NCBI GenBank assembly: GCA_035634255.1
Contig: DASQDI010000137.1
Span: 1 to 22,384, forward strand
Reading direction: 5' to 3'
DNA from: DATLMR01 sp035634255
Lineage (GTDB): Bacteria; Acidobacteriota; Blastocatellia; UBA7656
DNA: 22,384 nt
Positions 8,026 through 15,641 of the stretch are shown one piece after another. The stretch's first letter is position 1. Every line of letters begins with the position of its first letter. Both the position numbers and the translations under genes were made by a program. The notes beneath the pieces are model-generated. The model was given only the letters and a program-made list of their open reading frames with translations, made no database searches and was not told the origin of the DNA.

Positions 8026-8430
8026 GATCGTAACCTCCTCTAATTTGTCTTTACCTGCTTGGACGAAAAGAGATTAATCAACGATTCACTTTAAAATAAC
8101 TATTCGAAAATTACCCGGAAGGAGGCAGAGATCTAGGGCCGTAATGCTGCTCATGCCAGTTGATTAAAGGTAGGAGGGCTGCCAAAGCGGAGCGCAGGCA
8201 GAGATGATGCCCGGCGTGGAGCAGCACCGACATAAAGGGTTAAATAGCCGGGGGAGAATTCTCGTCAGCCCACGAGGTTACGAGAGCGGGTGGTGGGAAG
8301 TTTTAAATCGGCGGGACATGCGCAAGGCCTTCTCTCTGCCTTCAAAATCATCTCGCAGCACTTTCGTCCTAAACGTCATCTGCTTACAGTCAGGGGAGAT
8401 CGAGATGTCTCGGCCGGGCTCAGGCCCAGA
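8026..8430. other. 405-bp gap without a recognisable gene
   Basis: The first 100 bp are AT-rich and lie upstream of the SH3-protein gene, so they probably hold its promoter, though no convincing hexamer pair stands out. The remainder (about 8120-8430) is mixed in composition with only small inverted repeats, such as AAGGC/GCCTT near 8326-8342 and CGAGA/TCTCG near 8400-8411. A plus-strand open frame from 8204 crosses into the nucleotidyltransferase gene and has no protein-like character. I see no transposase remnant, tRNA or repeat array here. Confidence 0.5.
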
Positions 8431-9303
8431 TCATTTGCTGCCCGGTAGCGCTTCCCATCTTTCAGGCTCCGGACGGCCACGGCCAAGTATGCAAGCGAAG
8501 CGCAGGTCTAACGCCTGGATAAGAGCTTCGTGCGTATCGATCTCGTATCGGCATGCGATAGCGGCAATGAGTTCTTTACCCCATGACCAGGTCGCCCAGT
8601 AAGCATGTTCGAGGCTCGCTTCGTGCAGGCTCCCGGTACACTCGATATACCGATCATATTCTGACTTCAGCAGGTCTTTCTCAAGATTCCTGAAAGGTCG
8701 TGTTTCCGATTGCTGCATCTTTCCTTCGTGCTCGCGCAACAGGCGCAGCAAATACACTTGCAAACTCCCGAGCGAATCCAGCGCGTGGGCGCGCTCACCG
8801 CGCGCCAATCTATCAAAGCTGGAGAGCATCGAATATATGAATTCCAGGCATAACTTAATCATCGTCTCCCGGGTTGTAGGAAGCCCCTCTTTACTCGATA
8901 AAAAGTCAAGGTGGCCCTGCACACTCCCTGTACGATCAATCATCACTACCACGGCAGGCCAAGGGATACCCATCAACGCCTTAACCCCCCGGATGCTTGG
9001 TATCTGAGATGCCTTTTTGAAACTGAACTCTCCTCGGACCAAATCCTTAAAGATGACCCTTGCTTCACCAACGCCGTTCAAGAAGTATAGCGCCAGCGGC
9101 GCTATTTGCCCGACCCAATCTTCGCCACTGAACCCATCGTAGTCGTCGTCGTTAACGAAAATAGAGAATTCTATGTCACTAAATTCATCGCCCTCTCCCT
9201 TGGCGAAGGAGCCGTACATTAAAGACGCTGATATCCTCTCATCCTGGTGGGACAACTGGCGGACTCGATTGATCATCTCTCCCTGGATCAATCCCTTTTT
9301 CAT
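8431..9303 (-). CDS. Lincosamide-nucleotidyltransferase-like protein (LnuB/LnuF type)
   Basis: A 290-residue nucleotidyltransferase-fold protein. The N-terminus matches the Lnu(B)/Lnu(F) group of antibiotic nucleotidyltransferases: SHQDERISASLMYGSFAKGE, then GDEFSDIEFSIF. Gly31-Ser32 form the GS motif, and Asp43 and Glu45 (DIE in place of the usual DxD, as in LnuB) are the likely metal ligands. IFKDLVRGEFSF (about 84-95) is another shared segment. Characterised relatives attach AMP to a hydroxyl of lincomycin or clindamycin. The C-terminal half (about 140-290) is helical. AAGGAGG lies 9 bases before the ATG. It follows the orphan permease gene by 103 bp on the same strand. The actual substrate is unknown. 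Confidence 0.8.
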   Translation of the reverse strand: MKKGLIQGEMINRVRQLSHQDERISASLMYGSFAKGEGDEFSDIEFSIFVNDDDYDGFSGEDWVGQIAPLALYFLNGVGEARVIFKDLVRGEFSFKKASQIPSIRGVKALMGIPWPAVVVMIDRTGSVQGHLDFLSSKEGLPTTRETMIKLCLEFIYSMLSSFDRLARGERAHALDSLGSLQVYLLRLLREHEGKMQQSETRPFRNLEKDLLKSEYDRYIECTGSLHEASLEHAYWATWSWGKELIAAIACRYEIDTHEALIQALDLRFACILGRGRPEPERWEALPGSK

Positions 9304-9406
9304 TGCCCTTTCCCTCCTTGGCTTGGATTTTCTTGGTAGCGAACTTCGACCCCCCTCGGCCTGTTAAATGACAAAACTGTTCCGCGGCCATTTGCGACTT
9401 CTTCGA

Positions 9407-11893
9407 TCACTCTTGACGTAGAGCTTGAACCGGATCGATTCGAGCAGCCCTTCTGGCAGGGATAAAGCCCGCGATACCCCCCACTATGAATAAGACTCCT
9501 GTAGCCAGCGCAATCGTCGTCACATCGGTGGCGCTCAAACCATAGATCATGCCGCTCGCGTATTTGGCTACGGCCAGCGCCGCGCCGACTCCGACAATGC
9601 ATCCGATCAGGATCACCAGCAGCGTTTCCTTTAAGACCATCCATATCATCATGGAGGGCGTAGCGCCAAGCGCGATGCGGATGCCCAGCTGGTTTGTGCG
9701 ACGCGCCACGGCATAAGCCACTGTCCCATAGAGGCCCAGCGATGCCAGCAGCAGGGCCAGGATTCCAAAGAAAATTGAGATCGTCGCAACGAGCCGTTCT
9801 TTGACCAGAGATTCGCTCACCCGGTTTGAAAATATCTCAAAGCTGATCGGAACATCTTTCCCAAGATTCTGAATCGCCCTGCGTATCGGCATCGCCACCG
9901 TCTCAGGCGATTGAGAGGCACGGACTTCCATGGTCAGGTTGGAACTTAGAAGAAGCTTCGGGTCTTGCAGGTAGCACACGTAGGCAACGTTTCTTGTAGG
10001 CTCCTGAAGTTTTTGGTACTTCGCGTCTTTTACAATTCCGACAACTTGCAGATTTTGGCGAGCGGGATGAATACCCAAACTGATTTGCGCCTCCAGAGGG
10101 TTCGAGTCCGGGAAGTATTGATTCGCCATGCTCTTGCTGATTATCACTACCTTTTGTGCGACCGCATCATCTTGCGGCACAAACTCTCGCCCCGCCATCA
10201 GAGGGATTCCCATTGTTTTAAAGAATCCGGGACTAACAACGTTTATATACACTCGCGCGTTCTGAAGGCCTTGCGGAGCGCGGCCCACGACATTTGTCGA
10301 GTCTGTCCAATAACCCCCGTCGCCGGCTAATGGCGGGACGAGCGAAAGACTTACCCCGCTGACTCCCGGGACCGTTGAACTGACCTCCTGAAGCTGCCGG
10401 TAAAAATCTGACAGGCGATCTGCCGGATAACGTGCGGCCAGAGGGTCACAGTAGGTGAGCAAAAGGTTCTCACTTTCGAACCCCGGGTCAATCGTCGTAA
10501 GGTTGCGGATGCTACGCACGAATAACCCGGCACCGACGAGAAGCACGACCGACAATGCGACCTGCGCCGCCACGAGTGATTTGCGCAGCCTCAGGCTCAA
10601 TGTCGCTCCCCCCATGCTGCGACTGGTTTCTTTGAGCGCCATATTCGGGTCGACGCGGGTGGAAGAAAAAGCGGGGGCCAGCCCGAAAATCAGAGTGGCA
10701 AGTATCGCTACCCCGCCAGTAAAAGCCAGTACCGGCCAATCCATTTGGAGGTTGAGATGAATCGGGTCAGTGCTCGTCGAAACAAACTCCACAAGCAATT
10801 TGCTGCCCCAATTAGCCAAAAGCAATCCCGCGAGCGCGCCCAAGAGCGCCAGTATGAGGCTTTCAGTGACCAGCAATTGTATCAAGTGCTTTCGCTGCGC
10901 CCCTATGGCCAGGCGTATAGCAAGTTCCCTCTGCCTGACGGACGCCCTCACCAATTCCAAGTTCGCTACGTTAGCGCAGGCTATCAATAGAACAAGGGCG
11001 ACCATGACCATAAGCAGCCAGAGCGTCGAGGAGAATTCGTTACGCAAAGGGGAATAACCCGACCCTCCGGGCGCAAGCCCGATGGTCCTGGAAAGGTAGT
11101 TCTGCCGCTGGTTCGGGGGGACGCCATTCGCGACAAGCTCTTCGAGGATGTTAGGCCAGATCGTTTTGACTTCACCCTCGGCCTGCTGAATCGTCACGCC
11201 CGCCTTCAGCCGCCCCATAATATGCAGCCATGCGTATGCGGGAGCGCGCATTCTTTCGCGAAGGACGGGGCGCATTTGCGGAAGCAGGTTGATCGGTATC
11301 GTAACGTCCGGGCTTCTGCCGGCGGCCACGCCAAAGAAGTCTTTCGGAGTCACCCCCACGATCACAAACGGCACTTGTTCTATTAGAATGTTCTTCCCCA
11401 GGACCGACGGGCTTTTTTGAAATCGCGTCTCCCAACAGTCGTAGCTGATTACGGCAACCCCATTCGCGGCATTCGGCGCGTCATCCTCACTCATGATGAG
11501 TCGGCCGAAGACAGGCCCGACCCCCAGCGTAGAGTGGAAATCCCCGCTCACGGCCAACCCCAGAGTGCTTTCCGGCTCCCCGTCCCAGTTCACATAAAAG
11601 CGATCACCCCTCCAGGCGAAGATGCCGGAGAATGATTGGCTTGAGTTTCGCAATTGATCGAACATCGGGTAAGAAAATGTCGGCTCGTTAAACCAGACAA
11701 GTTGATTCGGGTCTTTTACCGGCAGCGCCCTCAAGACGAGCGAGTTGATGAGACTGAATATCGCGGTATTGACACCGACTCCGAGAGCTAAAGACAGCAC
11801 CACGGCTATCGCAAAACCCGGACTTGTTCGCAGCACGCGTAGCGCGTAACGCACATCTTGCGCTACCCGGCTTAACATTCCTGCTCCGTTCAT
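9407..11893 (-). CDS. Acidobacterial-type duplicated orphan permease (MacB/FtsX family)
   Basis: A membrane protein of about 828 residues with two MacB/FtsX permease units in one chain and no ATPase domain. The order is: helix 1 (about 27-50, VVLSLALGVGVNTAIFSL), a large periplasmic MacB-like domain, a three-helix FtsX domain containing LLIACANVANL and RELAIRLAIGA, a second single helix (VALSVVLLVGAGLFV), a second periplasmic domain, and a second FtsX domain with LGIRIALGA, ending PARRAARIDPVQALRQE. This is the ADOP architecture expanded in Acidobacteriota. Such proteins are thought to work with ATPases in export or envelope signalling; the partner here is unknown. The start is the ATG at 11893 with AGGAGG at 11905-11910; in-frame ATG (11920) and TTG (11926) codons lie further upstream. 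Confidence 0.9.
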   Translation of the reverse strand: MNGAGMLSRVAQDVRYALRVLRTSPGFAIAVVLSLALGVGVNTAIFSLINSLVLRALPVKDPNQLVWFNEPTFSYPMFDQLRNSSQSFSGIFAWRGDRFYVNWDGEPESTLGLAVSGDFHSTLGVGPVFGRLIMSEDDAPNAANGVAVISYDCWETRFQKSPSVLGKNILIEQVPFVIVGVTPKDFFGVAAGRSPDVTIPINLLPQMRPVLRERMRAPAYAWLHIMGRLKAGVTIQQAEGEVKTIWPNILEELVANGVPPNQRQNYLSRTIGLAPGGSGYSPLRNEFSSTLWLLMVMVALVLLIACANVANLELVRASVRQRELAIRLAIGAQRKHLIQLLVTESLILALLGALAGLLLANWGSKLLVEFVSTSTDPIHLNLQMDWPVLAFTGGVAILATLIFGLAPAFSSTRVDPNMALKETSRSMGGATLSLRLRKSLVAAQVALSVVLLVGAGLFVRSIRNLTTIDPGFESENLLLTYCDPLAARYPADRLSDFYRQLQEVSSTVPGVSGVSLSLVPPLAGDGGYWTDSTNVVGRAPQGLQNARVYINVVSPGFFKTMGIPLMAGREFVPQDDAVAQKVVIISKSMANQYFPDSNPLEAQISLGIHPARQNLQVVGIVKDAKYQKLQEPTRNVAYVCYLQDPKLLLSSNLTMEVRASQSPETVAMPIRRAIQNLGKDVPISFEIFSNRVSESLVKERLVATISIFFGILALLLASLGLYGTVAYAVARRTNQLGIRIALGATPSMMIWMVLKETLLVILIGCIVGVGAALAVAKYASGMIYGLSATDVTTIALATGVLFIVGGIAGFIPARRAARIDPVQALRQE

Positions 11894-12095
11894 CGGCTCA
11901 CTTACCTCCTCGTCTCTCATGGGCAATTACAGACATGGATCAAGGTGATTCGATCAAGCTCGTAGGTCAGCCTGTCGACAGCGCTTCGCGGATTACGAGC
12001 GTTCCGGCAGGCTGCTGAAAACTCCTCTTGCCGCAAAGCACCAAGGCACGGAGCGGGCCGGTTCCGGAAGATGATCCGCCCACAAGGGTTCAGGC

Positions 12096-13829
12096 TTATC
12101 TATCAGCAGCATCGTATGGAGGCAAGTCAACTCCTAGAGGGTCGGCAAAGAATCCTCCACTTGCCTCGATCACGCGATTGTGATCAATCGTAATGATCCG
12201 GTCGGATTTTAGGATCGTGCTTGGGCGATGGGAGATGATGACTGTGGTGATGCCCCGTGTGAACCGGTCCAGCATCTCTAAGAATGCGATTTCCGTAGCA
12301 ACATCCACCGAGCTCGTAGGCTCATCTAGAATGAGTATGCGCGAGCGGCGAAGCATCGTCCGAGCCAGGGCCACCCGCTGGCGTTCTCCGCCCGATAGCC
12401 TGCTGCCGCGCGGGCCGATCTGCTCGCCCCAACCTTCCTTCAAGCTCCGAATCAATTCCGTCAACTGGGCTCGTTCGGCCACTTCATCCAGATCGCGCTG
12501 AGTGGCATGCCGGTTCCCGTAGAGAACGTTCTCTCGCAACGTAGCATTGAACAGCACCGGTTCCTGAGTCATTAATGCGACGCTCGACCGCAGGCTCTTC
12601 AGCTTGATGCCGCGAACGTCTTCCTGGTCGATCAGGATTGACCCATCACACACGTCGTACAGCCGAGAAATGAGCTTCGCTACCGTGCTCTTCCCGCTGC
12701 CGCTTGCGCCGATCAGAGCGATGCGTTCGCCGGGCTCGACTCGGAAGCTGACGTTCGACAGCACCGGCCTGTTAGGGCAATATTCGAAAGAGACGTTCTT
12801 GAATTCAATGTCCCCGGGCGCCGACCGCATGAGCATTACCGCATTCGAATCACCTTTGATTGACGTGGGCGTCTCCAAAATATCAAGCACGCGGCGAACG
12901 CTGGCATTAACCCGATGCAGCCTCGAAGAAATATCTACGGCGCCGCCCAGGGGTTCAAAAAGGCGAATTACGTAGCTGTAAAACGCGACCAACCCGCCCA
13001 CGCTCAGAGCGCCGTAGATTACCTGGTAGCCTCCATAAGCCAGGATCAACACTATGCACAACGCGGCAACAGACATCGAAAGAAAGCCGAGTTTGATTTC
13101 AGCCTTCCTGCGTTTGATCTGTGCCTGGGTCAGCTTTCCGGTCAAGCTCGCAAAGCGGCGGGCGTCCCTCACCTCTTGCTGAAGGAGTTGAGTCTGAATA
13201 ATTGAGCCGAGGTGCTCTTGCAGGAAGCTGCTGACACTCCCCGATCTCTTTTGTACTTGATCGGAGCAATCACGCAGCTTGCCATAGTAGCGGCGGCGAA
13301 TGTACAGGTACGCCGGGAACAGGGGCAGGACAACACACGTGAGCTTAAAGTTCAGAACCATCATCGTAGTAACGATAAAGGTCGTCAGTACGATCAGCCG
13401 GAGGCAAGCGGGAATAAGATCACCGCCGACCTCTCCGATGGTAGCGATGTCCTGTTCCAGCCTGTGCTGCGTGTCCCCGGCCGATTTATTCTCATGATAG
13501 CGGGCGGGCAGCATGTGGATGTGACGGAGCAATTCCAACCTCATCTTGAAGACCATCTTCTGAGTGGCTTGACTGGCAAGCAACCCGCCGAGGCTACTGA
13601 AAAGTAGGCGCGCGATGTAAGCGGCTAATAGCGCGATTGCCGCCACCGGCAACAACCGCCCCTCGCGCTTTGCAAGTACGTCGTCGATGAGCCACTTCAT
13701 TATTAGAGGATCAAGAAGGGCCGATAAACTGCTCAAGATGATGCAGCCAAAACTGGCCAGGTAAAGCCAGATGAGCGGGCGGCTCCGCTTAAGCAACCAT
13801 TTGAACTCGCTCCCAGGTTTTGTGCTCAT
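12096..13829 (-). CDS. ABC exporter, fused permease and ATPase (MsbA-like half-transporter)
   Basis: A 577-residue half-transporter that should dimerise in the inner membrane and export a substrate with ATP hydrolysis. Residues 18-320 form the six-helix transmembrane domain. The nucleotide-binding domain has Walker A GASGSGKST (374-382), the Q-loop near TQEP (421-424), the signature LSGGERQ (478-484), Walker B ILILDEP (498-504) and the switch His534 in IISHRPS. All catalytic residues are present. The ATG is 5 bp after the stop of the TPR-glycosyltransferase gene, so the two are almost certainly cotranscribed and probably translationally coupled. This context points to export of the product of the biosynthetic genes upstream, rather than lipid A. 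Confidence 0.93.
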   Translation of the reverse strand: MSTKPGSEFKWLLKRSRPLIWLYLASFGCIILSSLSALLDPLIMKWLIDDVLAKREGRLLPVAAIALLAAYIARLLFSSLGGLLASQATQKMVFKMRLELLRHIHMLPARYHENKSAGDTQHRLEQDIATIGEVGGDLIPACLRLIVLTTFIVTTMMVLNFKLTCVVLPLFPAYLYIRRRYYGKLRDCSDQVQKRSGSVSSFLQEHLGSIIQTQLLQQEVRDARRFASLTGKLTQAQIKRRKAEIKLGFLSMSVAALCIVLILAYGGYQVIYGALSVGGLVAFYSYVIRLFEPLGGAVDISSRLHRVNASVRRVLDILETPTSIKGDSNAVMLMRSAPGDIEFKNVSFEYCPNRPVLSNVSFRVEPGERIALIGASGSGKSTVAKLISRLYDVCDGSILIDQEDVRGIKLKSLRSSVALMTQEPVLFNATLRENVLYGNRHATQRDLDEVAERAQLTELIRSLKEGWGEQIGPRGSRLSGGERQRVALARTMLRRSRILILDEPTSSVDVATEIAFLEMLDRFTRGITTVIISHRPSTILKSDRIITIDHNRVIEASGGFFADPLGVDLPPYDAADR

Positions 13830-13834
13830 GATGC

Positions 13835-15592
13835 TCAGACCTGCCGTGTCCTGAAGTTCGTTTCGGATTCCGTTCTCCGCAGCGGGAGCGCCCCTCCCTC
13901 AGTCGTTTTGTGAGGTACCAAAGAGCGTGTCGCCTGACAAACTCTCGAAATAACGTCAGCCCAATCCCCCGGCCGTGACTGGCGGAACAGGCGCGTTGAG
14001 GGATACCACGGAGTATCCTCGCGGTCCATCATCCACCTCCAGCAGGAAAGAAAAGGCAACATTAAGAAGGATGGTTTGCCGAGCGCGCCTGCGAGATGCG
14101 CCAGAGACGTGTCTACGGTGATGATCAGGTCGAGGGCCAGGACTGCCCCTGCCGTGTCCAGATAATCGCCGACATTCAGATCCTGGATGGCGAATCCGCC
14201 CGGTCCGTCGCGCAAGGCTTCCGCGCCCGAACCGAACTGCAAGCTGTAAAGCGTCACGCCCGGGATCTCTGAAATCGGCCTCAGTTGCTCGAAAGGAATG
14301 CTGCGACGCGTATAATCGTCGTTGCGCGATTTCAAACTCCCTTCCCAATTCAAGCCCACGCGCAAGGACCCTTCGCCGGCTAACCGCTCGCGCCACTTCC
14401 GCCGGGTGTGCTGCGGGGGATTAATGTAGGGGACCTGATCGCCTATGGTCTCCCAGGTCCAATCAAACAGCAAGCTGCTGAACGCGGGGCGGCAGTGATA
14501 ATCAATGGGAGGGCTTTTTTCAAACCTGGTTAAGACCGCGTCCACGCCGGGCATTGTGCGGATTGCCGATTTCAAAGATTTCCCGCATTCGACGATGACT
14601 GTCGCGCCGGCTTGCTTCAGCAACGAGGCAAACCTGGTGAAATGAATGGCGTCGCCATCACCAATGTCGTTTATGACGAGTATGGTTTTGCCCTGAAGTG
14701 ATGAGCCTGCCCATTCGGGGGCGGCGCTTAAGGACGAGTCGCCTGACGGAGGTTCGATCAGATTGCCGGCTACGTAAGATCTGTACACCATTTGTGCCGC
14801 CTTACAGTCTCCGAGTCGGATGAGATGTTGGAGGTAATTCGCACGCGCCCAGGGATCATTGGGGGCTATCTCATAGGCTTTGCGGTAATGGCGAGTTGCG
14901 GCATCTACGTGGCGCAGGCCGAGCTCCGTTTCGCCAAGCCAGTAGAGAGTGTCGGCCTCGTCCGGGCCCAAGGCGAGCGCGAGCAGGTGCTCCTGCCGCG
15001 CTTCTTCATACCTTCCGTACTTAATTAACGCCCTGGCCATCCCTTTGTGCACATTGAGACGTTTCGCTGACGGGCCGAGCAGATTGAAGACGTTTTGCCT
15101 CGCCTCTTCTGCGCTCTGGTCGGCGACCAGCAAAAAGCAAAGTGATACATAACTCATCAGGTGTTCCGGAGAGTTTTTGATGGAGCGCTCGAACATGCGC
15201 TTCGCCTCGTCCGGCGCTTTCAAGCGATCTGCATATATCAAAGCGAGGTTGTAATACGCTTCCGCCTGATCCGGAGCCAGCTTGAGCGAGGCTTCGAAAT
15301 ATCGGATTGCGGCTTCGGGTTGATTCAATGACAGCGATGCTTGAGCGCAATTGTTATAGTATCGCGCTTGCTCCGGCCGCAGTTTGACGGCGAGCCGGAA
15401 ATATTTGAGAGCTTGTCCGTGTTTGTTCATTTCAGCAAGAGCCAGCCCCAGAGCATTCGCCGCCCCGCCCCTGTCTTGAGAAGTTCGGACCGCCTCGCGC
15501 AATTCCGCTAGAGTAGTTGCCATATTATGGTCCCGCGTTTTGATCTCCCCGTCAGTGTAGCCGGTATCGTTTGCCTGTTGCGCGCGAGTCAC
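13835..15592 (-). CDS. TPR protein with C-terminal glycosyltransferase-9-like domain
   Basis: The 585-residue product begins with about six tetratricopeptide repeats (about 45-275; for example the unit with AIRYFEASLKLAPDQAEAYY at 95-114). These are followed by a two-Rossmann domain (about 300-555) like that of heptosyltransferase-type (GT9) glycosyltransferases. Visible GT motifs are the N-terminal GDGDAIHFTRF (311-321), VGLNWEGS (412-419) with RSIPFEQL, and the C-terminal ITVDTSLAHLAGALGKP (491-507), a nucleotide-sugar-binding element, then WRWMMDREDTPWYP. It probably transfers a sugar to a protein, lipid or small-molecule acceptor; neither donor nor acceptor can be read. The start is GTG at 15592 with a distant AGGGG; an ATG at 15523 is an alternative. 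It lies 49 bp after the radical SAM gene. Confidence 0.85.
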   Translation of the reverse strand: MTRAQQANDTGYTDGEIKTRDHNMATTLAELREAVRTSQDRGGAANALGLALAEMNKHGQALKYFRLAVKLRPEQARYYNNCAQASLSLNQPEAAIRYFEASLKLAPDQAEAYYNLALIYADRLKAPDEAKRMFERSIKNSPEHLMSYVSLCFLLVADQSAEEARQNVFNLLGPSAKRLNVHKGMARALIKYGRYEEARQEHLLALALGPDEADTLYWLGETELGLRHVDAATRHYRKAYEIAPNDPWARANYLQHLIRLGDCKAAQMVYRSYVAGNLIEPPSGDSSLSAAPEWAGSSLQGKTILVINDIGDGDAIHFTRFASLLKQAGATVIVECGKSLKSAIRTMPGVDAVLTRFEKSPPIDYHCRPAFSSLLFDWTWETIGDQVPYINPPQHTRRKWRERLAGEGSLRVGLNWEGSLKSRNDDYTRRSIPFEQLRPISEIPGVTLYSLQFGSGAEALRDGPGGFAIQDLNVGDYLDTAGAVLALDLIITVDTSLAHLAGALGKPSFLMLPFLSCWRWMMDREDTPWYPSTRLFRQSRPGDWADVISRVCQATRSLVPHKTTEGGALPLRRTESETNFRTRQV

Positions 15593-15641
15593 AAGCTATC
15601 GCGCCCCTGGATTGCGCGGCTTCGCGCGGCGCCGATACCGT

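Noticed and set aside
8204..8602. Plus-strand open frame starting in the gene-free gap
   Set aside because: It runs into the opposite strand of the nucleotidyltransferase gene and its translation (low-complexity Ser/Arg) has no protein-like pattern.
11967..12013. Inverted repeat CAGCCTG/CAGGCTG between the exporter and permease genes as a terminator
   Set aside because: The stem is only 7 bp with a loop of more than 30 nt, and no T tract follows on the minus strand, where transcription runs.
12031..12053. CCGCAAAGCACCAAGGCACGG, reminiscent of the short CAAAG-type genomic repeats of some bacteria
   Set aside because: There is a single imperfect copy here, so a repeat cannot be supported from this window.
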